64,000 nucleotides of DNA from JBBRVW01 sp963784645 (lineage in GTDB: Bacteria; Actinomycetota; Actinomycetes; JACCUZ01), in the NCBI GenBank assembly GCA_963784645.1, contig CAWARY010000002.1, positions 496,001-560,000 of the forward strand. The letters run 5' to 3'. The notes beneath the pieces are model-generated. The model made no database searches, had not been told where the DNA came from, and was given only the letters and a program-made list of their open reading frames with translations. The position numbers and the translations under genes are program-made. Positions 1 to 6,364 of the stretch are shown here, piece by piece; the first letter of the stretch is position 1, and each line of letters opens with the position of its first letter.

Positions 1-93
1 CGCCCAGGTGAGCATCCCGCCGGCGGCGAGCAGGACGACGGCGAGCACGAGGCCGCCGGTTGCCATCAGTGAGTCGAACGTCTTGCGGCGCAT
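1..93 (-). CDS. N-terminal part of a small membrane protein (runs off left edge)
   Basis: Only the first 31 codons are inside the window. The start ATG is at position 93 on the minus strand and is preceded by AAGGAG with a 6-base gap, which fixes the start. The peptide begins MRRKTFDSL and then enters a hydrophobic Val/Leu/Ala-rich stretch (about residues 14 to 29) that looks like the first membrane helix. The full length and function cannot be seen. Two DevR-box-like palindromes lie 80 to 150 bases upstream, so the gene may belong to the same stress regulon as its neighbours; that is inference. Confidence 0.6.
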   Translation of the reverse strand, partial: MRRKTFDSLMATGGLVLAVVLLAAGGMLTWA

Positions 94-225
94 CTCGGTC
101 TCCTTCGTAGGGCGACGCCCTCTGCGCCGTCTGCCGTTCCTTGCGGTTCCAGGCTCGTCGTGCGCCGGCACGGGACCCAGGGTCCAAGTGCTCCGATCGG
201 CCCGGGTCCTGGCCCCGGAAGTCCC

Positions 226-239
226 GGGACCAAAGGCCC
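226..239. promoter_or_regulatory. DevR/DosR-box-like palindrome upstream of the partial membrane gene
   Basis: The sequence GGGACCAAAGGCCC matches 12 of 14 positions of the mycobacterial DosR consensus GGGACTWWAGTCCC. It lies about 135 bases upstream of the start at 93. A second, less regular inverted repeat (GGGACCCAGGGTCC, 172..185) sits nearer that gene; its arms are one base out of register with the consensus. Confidence 0.5.
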
Positions 240-252
240 GGCGCTGCGCGCC

Positions 253-1251
253 TCAGCTCCGGACCGGGCCGGTGTCGAGGACCTCAGCCGTGCCCCGCCG
301 CGGGGTGTCCGCGCCCGGCCGGCCATAGCCGAGCCGCAGCACCATCTGCGGGTGCCCCACCACGCCCAGGGCCGCGCCCAGCCGGGCCCTGCTCCACTCC
401 CGGTCCACGACCTGGCCGAGCGGCTGGGCCTGGACGCCCTCGACCGTGGCACGCAGAAGGAGGGCCATCAGGGCCTCGCCGGCGCGTAACCAGTCGGCGG
501 TACCGTCCAGCACCGTGCCGATCACGATGGCCAGCGGTCGCTCGGCCGGCTGGGGCGCGGCGGTCCCGCGCGCCGGGGACGGCGCGGCGTCCGCCGGCGG
601 CCCATCGAACCGGCGCAGAGCCAGGTTGCTCGCCCGGTCGTGCACGGCGGGGGTGGCGCTCGCGGGCAGCCCGTCCCGCGCACCCTCCGGGCGCATCGTC
701 CAGAGGGCGAGCTCCTGCGAGTAGGCCGGGTCCTCGCGCTCGTCCTCGTCGGCCCGGGCGAGCAGGACGGTGAGAAAGGCGAGGTCGTCGGGCTCCGACA
801 CGACCCGCACCCAGGCACCCTGTTCCGCCGCGGCGGCGCGGATCTCCGCGACGACGTCGGGCGGCAGCGCGCGGTCCTCGAACGGTCCGCGTTGGGTGTG
901 GCGGCGTCGCGCCGCGGCGGCGAGGGCGACGTCAGCGTCCACCACCCGGTGGCCGGGCACGGGTACCAGCGTGGCGAGCACGTCGGGGTCGCCCGTCTGG
1001 GGGAGCGGCACCACCCCGGCGTCGAAGCCCTGCAGCCGCAGCGCCAGGCGGGCGAGGTGCAGCGCGGTGCCGCAGCTGATGACCTGCTGCCGGCCGGTCG
1101 GGTCGAGCACCTCGAGCTGACGCGCGGGGTCGCGGCTGAGGGTGAGCGTGTCGCCGTCCACCCGGAAGCGCCACGGCTGCGTGTTGTGCACCGAAGGGGC
1201 GAGACGCGCGAGGTCCACGGCGGCGACGAGGTCGAGCTGGGTGGTCGTCAT
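253..1251 (-). CDS. Acg-family nitroreductase-fold protein
   Basis: A 332-residue protein starting at ATG 1251 (MTTTQLDLVAAVDLARLAPS). The N-terminal SVHNTQPWRF motif and the later LGYGRP segment are typical of the Acg subgroup of nitroreductase-like proteins, FMN-fold proteins often controlled by DosR in mycobacteria. In M. tuberculosis, Acg is thought to bind or sequester FMN rather than reduce nitro compounds, so an enzymatic role should not be assumed. It is a single gene with its own DevR-box-like site 36 bases upstream of the start (1287..1300), next to a P-type ATPase/universal stress protein operon on the same strand. A second paralogue lies at 22090..23106. Confidence 0.85.
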   Translation of the reverse strand: MTTTQLDLVAAVDLARLAPSVHNTQPWRFRVDGDTLTLSRDPARQLEVLDPTGRQQVISCGTALHLARLALRLQGFDAGVVPLPQTGDPDVLATLVPVPGHRVVDADVALAAAARRRHTQRGPFEDRALPPDVVAEIRAAAAEQGAWVRVVSEPDDLAFLTVLLARADEDEREDPAYSQELALWTMRPEGARDGLPASATPAVHDRASNLALRRFDGPPADAAPSPARGTAAPQPAERPLAIVIGTVLDGTADWLRAGEALMALLLRATVEGVQAQPLGQVVDREWSRARLGAALGVVGHPQMVLRLGYGRPGADTPRRGTAEVLDTGPVRS

Positions 1252-1286
1252 GCGTCCAGGGTGCGAGGCGGGGCGGATGGCGGGGA

Positions 1287-1300
1287 GGGCCGATGGTCCC
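1287..1300. promoter_or_regulatory. DevR-box-like site of the Acg-type gene
   Basis: GGGCCGATGGTCCC matches 11 of 14 positions of GGGACTWWAGTCCC and has the intact right arm GTCCC. It is centred about 43 bases upstream of the start codon at 1251, the usual place for DosR activation. Confidence 0.6.
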
Positions 1301-1355
1301 GAAGGCGGGAGTCCCACGGACCTTGGGGGGGCCGGGCTCGCACGCCTCGTCCGGG

Positions 1356-3911
1356 TCAACACCTGCCGGCCGGCCCAGGCGGTGCGCCGGAGCCCATGGT
1401 CCTGGACCGGACCAGCCGGGCGGAGCGGACGAGCGCGGCGGGTACGGCGGCGAGCAGCAGGCAGACGAGCCAGGTACCCGCGGGCAGCGGTTCGGTGCGC
1501 AGCAGGGCCTGCAGCGGCGGCAGCACCACCGCAGCCACCTGGAGGGCGGCGGCGACCGTCGCGGCGACGGTGAGGAACGCGTTGTGCCGCGCCGCGCCGC
1601 GGTCCCGGGAGGCCAGCGCGACACCGATCTGGGCCAGGCCGAGCACGAGGAAGGCAGCCGCGCGGCCGTCGGCCCCGGCGTGCCGGGCGAGGACGGCGGC
1701 GAGCAGCGTCACCACGGTGATGACCGAGCCGGTCGCCGCGACCCGGGTCAGCAGCGGTCGATCGAGCACCGAAGTCCCCGGAGGGATCGGCGGCCGGCGC
1801 AGGACGTCGGGGGCGGCCGGCTCGGCGCCCATCGCCACTCCGGGCAGGCCGTGGGTCAGCATGTTGATCCACAGGATCTGGCCGGGGAGCAGCGGTACGC
1901 GGAAGCCGAGGAACGGCGCGAGCAGGACGAAGGCCACCTCGGCCAGACCGCCGCTGAGCGCGTAGCCGAGGAACCGCCGCAGGTTGTCGTGGATCCGCCG
2001 CCCTTCCTCGACCGCGCGGACGACGGTCTCCAGACGGTCGTCGGTGAGAACGAGGTCGGCCGCCTGGCGGGCCACCTCGGTGCCGCCCCGGCCCATGGCG
2101 ACACCGATGTCTGCGCGGCGCAGGGCCGGCCCGTCGTTGACGCCGTCACCGGTGACTGCCACGACCTCGCCGGACTCCTGCCACCGGCGCACCAGCGCCA
2201 GCTTGTGCTCCGGCCGCACCCGGGCGTAGACGGCGACGCCCTGGCCGACCTCCGGCTCCAGGGGTCGGTCGCCCAGCAGGCTCGCGTCGATGACCGCACC
2301 GACCAGGCCGACCTCACGGGCGACGGTCGCCGCTGTGCCGGGCTGGTCGCCGGTCATGACGGCCAGCCGGATACCCGCGGCGGAGAGGTCGGCGACGACG
2401 TCGGCGACCCCGGCCCGCGGCGGGTCGGTCATCGCGACCGCCCCCAGCAGCCGCAGCCGGTCCGGGAGGCGGTCAGTGCCGTCGTACGGCGCCGAACCGT
2501 CGAGGACGGCGAGGACCCGGCGACCCGCCGCGGCCTGCTCGTGGCACCACTGCTCCGCGCGGCTGCGTACCGCGGGATCGTCCGCAGCGGGGAGCACCCG
2601 GGACGGTCCGCCCTTGACCACGGACCGACGGGTCCCGGGCGCGGGACCGCGGTGCTCGGTGAGCATCCAGCCGCGGTCGCTGTCGAACGGCAGCTCCGCC
2701 AGCCGCGGGCTGTCCCGCCGCGTGGTGCCGGCGTCCAGGCCGGCCCGGCCGGCGAAAGCCACCAGCGCGGCCTCGGTCGGGTCACCCAGCGGCAGCCACT
2801 CGTCCTGACGCCGTTCCAGGTCGGCGTCGCTGCAGAGCAGCACGGCACCGGCCAGCTGCTGGAGGTCCGCGCCGGCCGCCCGACCTGAGCCGGCGACGAC
2901 GGACCCGGTCGGGGCGTATCCCGTTCCTGTCACGGCGTACTCGTCGGCGGGGGTCCAGGCCGCGACGACGACCATCCGGTTCTCGGTGAGGGTGCCGGTC
3001 TTGTCGGTGGCGAGCAGCGTGACCGAGCCCAGCGTCTCCACGGCGCGCAGCTCGCGCGCGATGGCCGAGTGCCGGGCCATCCGGCGTGCACCGAGCGCCA
3101 GCGACAGGGTGAGCACCGCGGGCAACGACTCCGGGACGGCGGCCACGGCGAGGGCGGCCCCCTGCAACGCCGCGTCGGCCCAGCCGAGCCCACGCAACAG
3201 GCTCAGGGCCATCACCACGCCGGCGGCCGCCACCGCCGCGAGGGTGAGCTGCCGGCCGAGGCGGGTGAGCCGCCGCTGCAGGGGAGTCGGTCCGGGGCGC
3301 GCCGACGCGACCAGCGCCGCAACCTTCCCGAGGGCGCTCGCTGCTCCGGTCGCGGTCACCATGGCTCGGCCGCGGCCACGGGTCAGGGTGGTGCCGGCCT
3401 GCACCGCGTCACCCGGGTGCTTGCCGACGCCGCGGGACTCACCGGTGAGGGCGGACTCGTCGGCGACCAGCTGGACGCTCTCGACGAGGACGCCGTCGGC
3501 GGGGACGACGTCACCGGCCTCCAGCACGACCAGGTCGCCCGGCACCAGGTCGCGGGCGGCGACCGTCCGGGTCGTCCCGTCGCGCAGCACCCGTGCCGTC
3601 GGCGCGGCCATCTGCCGCAGCGCCGCGACGGCCTGCTCGGCCCGCAGCTCCTGCGCCACACCCACCGCCGTGTTGAGCACGACCACCAGTGCGATCACCG
3701 CGGTGTCGGCCGCGTCACCTTGCCAGGTCGTCAGTGCCCCCGCGGCGAGGAGGAGCAGCACCATCGGGTCGGAGAGCTGGCGCAGCGCGCGGTGGACCAC
3801 GCCGAGCCTGGCCGGTACGGCCACGTCGTTCGGTCCGTGCTGGGCCAGCAGCCGAGCGGCAGCGTCGGTGCTGAGGCCCCGCCCCAGGTCCTGGTTGGCG
3901 GTCGAGGTCAC
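1356..3911 (-). CDS. P2-type cation-transporting ATPase (CtpF-like)
   Basis: An 851-residue P-type ATPase with all core motifs: TGES near residue 156, PESLP near 260 in M4, the phosphorylation loop DKTGTLT with Asp near 303, and GDGVNDGPALRRADIG in the hinge. There is no N-terminal heavy-metal domain, so it belongs to the P2 (Ca2+/Na+/Mg2+ like) branch; the transported ion cannot be read from sequence. The M4 motif has Ser where SERCA-type pumps have Gly (PEGLP). I chose GTG at 3911 as start because the preceding universal stress gene stops at 3916, a 4-base gap that suggests translational coupling. In mycobacteria the related pump CtpF is DosR-controlled. Confidence 0.9.
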   Translation of the reverse strand: MTSTANQDLGRGLSTDAAARLLAQHGPNDVAVPARLGVVHRALRQLSDPMVLLLLAAGALTTWQGDAADTAVIALVVVLNTAVGVAQELRAEQAVAALRQMAAPTARVLRDGTTRTVAARDLVPGDLVVLEAGDVVPADGVLVESVQLVADESALTGESRGVGKHPGDAVQAGTTLTRGRGRAMVTATGAASALGKVAALVASARPGPTPLQRRLTRLGRQLTLAAVAAAGVVMALSLLRGLGWADAALQGAALAVAAVPESLPAVLTLSLALGARRMARHSAIARELRAVETLGSVTLLATDKTGTLTENRMVVVAAWTPADEYAVTGTGYAPTGSVVAGSGRAAGADLQQLAGAVLLCSDADLERRQDEWLPLGDPTEAALVAFAGRAGLDAGTTRRDSPRLAELPFDSDRGWMLTEHRGPAPGTRRSVVKGGPSRVLPAADDPAVRSRAEQWCHEQAAAGRRVLAVLDGSAPYDGTDRLPDRLRLLGAVAMTDPPRAGVADVVADLSAAGIRLAVMTGDQPGTAATVAREVGLVGAVIDASLLGDRPLEPEVGQGVAVYARVRPEHKLALVRRWQESGEVVAVTGDGVNDGPALRRADIGVAMGRGGTEVARQAADLVLTDDRLETVVRAVEEGRRIHDNLRRFLGYALSGGLAEVAFVLLAPFLGFRVPLLPGQILWINMLTHGLPGVAMGAEPAAPDVLRRPPIPPGTSVLDRPLLTRVAATGSVITVVTLLAAVLARHAGADGRAAAFLVLGLAQIGVALASRDRGAARHNAFLTVAATVAAALQVAAVVLPPLQALLRTEPLPAGTWLVCLLLAAVPAALVRSARLVRSRTMGSGAPPGPAGRC

Positions 3912-3915
3912 GAGG

Positions 3916-4821
3916 TCAGCCGTCGTGCGGGCGGGGCAGCCCACCGGGGACCACGGCCACCGGCCCGGTGGCGTGGTGGAGGACGCCGTGGCTGACCGAG
4001 CCGAGGAACAGCGCCCCCACCGGGCCGCGGCCGCGACTGCCCACCACCAGGAGGCGGGCCAGGGCGCCCGCTGCGGTAAGGGCGTGCACGGCATGGTCGT
4101 GCACGACCTGGACGTCGACCTTGACGTCCGGGTGGGTCTCCGCGAAGCCCGCCATCGACTCGGCCACGGCGAGGCGCTCCTCGTGCGTCACCAGGGCGGG
4201 GTCGTAGACCAGCGGCAGCTGCTCGTGCGGCGCCAGTCGCGCCGGGTCGGTCCACGCGTGCACGGCGACGAGCGGCTCGTCGATCTCGTCGGCGGTGTCG
4301 AACGCGAATGCGAGAGCCGCCTGGGAGCGCGGGGAGCCGTCCACCCCGACGACGACACCGCTGCGCGGCAGGTCGCGGGACGGCGGTGCCGGAACCACCA
4401 CGACGGGGCAGGCGGCCAACGACACGACCTGCAACGCCGTCGAGCCGACGAGCAGCTCGGTGAACAGACCGGCGCCGCGCGACCCGACCACCAGGCGCTC
4501 GGCCCGCCGGGACTCATCGACCAGGACGTCCACCGCCTGACCCGTGACGACGGCTGTCGTGACGGACAGCGCCGGGTAGGCGATGGCGAGGACCTGGACC
4601 GCCTCGTCGAGGAGGCGCTGGCCGGCCTTGCGGAGCACGAGGTCGAGGTCGTGGATCCGCCGCAGCGCCGGACCGACCGGGTACATCGGTGGCTCGAGGA
4701 CGTGTACCAGCCGCAAGGGCAGGTGCCGATGGTCGGCTGTGGCCGCCGCCTGCTCGATCGCGGCGCGGGCGGCGTCGGACCAGTCGACGCCGACGACGAC
4801 GGAGTTGGCGTGGCCGGTCAT
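3916..4821 (-). CDS. Universal stress protein, two tandem Usp domains
   Basis: A 301-residue protein starting at ATG 4821 behind GAGGAGG. Two Usp domains are visible, one beginning at SVVVGVDWSD and one at GVVVGVDGSPRS. Each ends with the nucleotide-loop motif of ATP-binding Usps (VVGSRGAGLFTELLVGS and VVGSRGRGPVGALFLGS). It is the first gene of an operon with the P-type ATPase that starts 4 bases downstream. Two DevR-box-like sites lie in the divergent region shared with the alcohol dehydrogenase gene (4838..4851 and 4902..4915). It most likely acts in the cytoplasm as an ATP-binding stress protein. Confidence 0.92.
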   Translation of the reverse strand: MTGHANSVVVGVDWSDAARAAIEQAAATADHRHLPLRLVHVLEPPMYPVGPALRRIHDLDLVLRKAGQRLLDEAVQVLAIAYPALSVTTAVVTGQAVDVLVDESRRAERLVVGSRGAGLFTELLVGSTALQVVSLAACPVVVVPAPPSRDLPRSGVVVGVDGSPRSQAALAFAFDTADEIDEPLVAVHAWTDPARLAPHEQLPLVYDPALVTHEERLAVAESMAGFAETHPDVKVDVQVVHDHAVHALTAAGALARLLVVGSRGRGPVGALFLGSVSHGVLHHATGPVAVVPGGLPRPHDG

Positions 4822-4837
4822 GAGGACCTCCTCGATA

Positions 4838-4851
4838 GGGACCTTTGCCCA
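4838..4851. promoter_or_regulatory. DevR-box-like site close to the Usp start
   Basis: GGGACCTTTGCCCA keeps the left arm GGGAC and matches 10 of 14 consensus positions. It lies only 17 bases upstream of the Usp start codon, so it may overlap the promoter or the transcript start. It is the proximal partner of the site at 4902. Confidence 0.4.
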
Positions 4852-4901
4852 GCACAGCGGTCCGGCCCGGCGCCGACGAGGGCGCAACGGGCCGTACCGC
4901 C

Positions 4902-4915
4902 GGGGCGAAGGTCCC
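4902..4915. promoter_or_regulatory. DevR-box-like site in the divergent Usp/alcohol dehydrogenase region
   Basis: GGGGCGAAGGTCCC matches 11 of 14 positions of the DosR consensus. It sits 81 bases upstream of the Usp start and 104 bases upstream of the alcohol dehydrogenase start, so it could serve both. A perfect inverted repeat overlaps its right half (GGTCCCC at 4910..4916 and GGGGACC at 4923..4929). Confidence 0.5.
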
Positions 4916-5018
4916 CCGCGCCGGGGACCGGCGGACCCTGCCCCGGCGGTCTGGTCGTCCTTAGCGTCCGAGGTGGAGCGGCGGGCCCGTCCGTCGCGGC
5001 GTTGCGAGGAGGAACGTC

Positions 5019-6068
5019 ATGCGCGCTCTCGTGTACCAGGGCATCGGTCAGAGGTCCTGGGACCAGGTGCCCGATCCGGAGATCCGGGACGACTCCGATG
5101 CCATCGTCGGGATCGACGCGGTGACGATCTGCGGCACAGACCTGCACATCCTCAAGGGCGACGTGCCCGAGGTGCCACCGGGCACGGTGCTCGGCCACGA
5201 GGCCGTCGGCACCGTCGAGGCGATCGGGTCGGCGGTCCGGTCCGTGCAGCCCGGAGACCGGGTGCTGATCTCGTGCATCAGCGGCTGCGGCATCTGCCCG
5301 CCGTGCCGGGAGGGCCGTTACGGCCAGTGCCGTGGTGGCGGCGGCTGGGTCCTCGGCCACACCATCGACGGCGTCCAGGCCGAGTACGCCCGGGTGCCCT
5401 ACGCCGACCTGTCGCTGCACAAGCTCCCGGTGACCGTCCGGGACGAGGCCGCGGTGATGCTGGCCGACATCCTGCCGACCAGCTACGAGGTCGGCGTCCT
5501 GGCGGGCGGCGTGCGACCCGGTGACACCGTGGCGGTCGTCGGCGCCGGCCCGATCGGTCTCGCCGCGGTCATGACCGCCCGGATGTACACGCCAGCTCAC
5601 GTGATCGTCATCGACCCGGTCGCCAGCCGGCTCGACGCGGCCAAGAGCCTGGGTGCCGACGTCGTGATCCGCAACGGCCCCGGCGGCGAGGACGCCGGGA
5701 ACCTGGTCACCGACATCACCGGTGGACTGGGCGCCGACGTCGTCATCGAAGCGGTCGGCACTCCGGCGGCGTTCGAGCTGTGCACCGGGCTCGTCGCGGC
5801 CGGCGGGCACGTCGCGAACGTCGGTGTGCACGGCGCGCCCGCGACGCTGCACCTCGAGTCGCTCTGGAGCAAGGACGTCACCATCACGACCGGTCTGGTC
5901 GACACGTCCAGCACGCCTCGCCTGCTCGGTCTGGTCGCCGGGCACCAGCTGGACCCGACCCCGCTGGTGACCCAGACCTTCCCGCTGGACCAGCTGATGG
6001 CGGCGTACGACGTGTTCGCGAACGCCTCGGACACCGGCGCACTCAAGGTGGTCTGCACCAAGCAGTAG
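5019..6068 (+). CDS. Zinc-dependent alcohol dehydrogenase (MDR family)
   Basis: A 349-residue medium-chain dehydrogenase, ATG 5019 behind GAGGAGGAA. Catalytic zinc ligands are visible in CGTDLH and GHEAVG, a structural-zinc-like cysteine cluster in CGICPPCREGRYGQC, and the Rossmann motif in VVGAGPIGLAAV. The substrate is not clear; the family oxidises or reduces alcohols, aldehydes or glutathione adducts with NAD(H). It is transcribed away from the Usp/ATPase operon, with the site at 4902 between them, so a role in disposing of reducing power when oxygen is limiting is likely but inferred. Confidence 0.9.
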   Translation: MRALVYQGIGQRSWDQVPDPEIRDDSDAIVGIDAVTICGTDLHILKGDVPEVPPGTVLGHEAVGTVEAIGSAVRSVQPGDRVLISCISGCGICPPCREGRYGQCRGGGGWVLGHTIDGVQAEYARVPYADLSLHKLPVTVRDEAAVMLADILPTSYEVGVLAGGVRPGDTVAVVGAGPIGLAAVMTARMYTPAHVIVIDPVASRLDAAKSLGADVVIRNGPGGEDAGNLVTDITGGLGADVVIEAVGTPAAFELCTGLVAAGGHVANVGVHGAPATLHLESLWSKDVTITTGLVDTSSTPRLLGLVAGHQLDPTPLVTQTFPLDQLMAAYDVFANASDTGALKVVCTKQ

Positions 6069-6256
6069 GCGGAGCGCGACCTGGCCAGCCGCCCAGTTCA
6101 TGCCGGGCGGCCGGCCCGCGACGTGTCCCGGGGTCTCTCGCGCAGCCGCGGGAACGAGTGCCGGGCGGGCGATGACGTTCGGCACTGCTCGCCGGCCTCC
6201 GGTGCGGCCGAGGGTGGGGGTGCGGGGTAGCCCGTTCCACGAGAGGAGTTGTCTTG

Positions 6257-6364
6257 TTGACGACAGCGACCAGCACAGCAATGTCAGCGGCCTCCGGTCC
6301 GCGGACGTTCGCGCCGTTGGCCCGCCTCGTCGCCCCGGCCCCGGCCCCGGCCCCGGCGCCGTGA
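6257..6364 (+). CDS. Putative 35-residue upstream peptide with Ala-Pro tail, overlapping the ATPase start
   Basis: A short open frame of 35 codons from TTG 6257 (an alternative in-frame TTG is at 6254). It has a good ribosome-binding site, AGGAG at 6244..6248, 8 bases before the start. The peptide ends in VAPAPAPAPAP, and its stop TGA overlaps the GTG start of the following ATPase in a GTGA arrangement. The ATPase start itself has no Shine-Dalgarno sequence, so coupling through this frame would explain its translation. A proline-rich leader before a cation pump recalls the mgtL leader of enterobacterial mgtA, but there is no sequence homology to claim. It could also be fortuitous. Confidence 0.45.
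   Translation: MTTATSTAMSAASGPRTFAPLARLVAPAPAPAPAP

Noticed and set aside
172..185. A second DevR box before the left-edge gene
   Set aside because: GGGACCCAGGGTCC is palindromic but its arms are one base closer than the consensus, so I did not count it as an independent site.
640..1965. A 441-codon plus-strand frame over the Acg-type gene and the ATPase end
   Set aside because: It crosses the boundary of two real minus-strand genes and has no recognisable domain.
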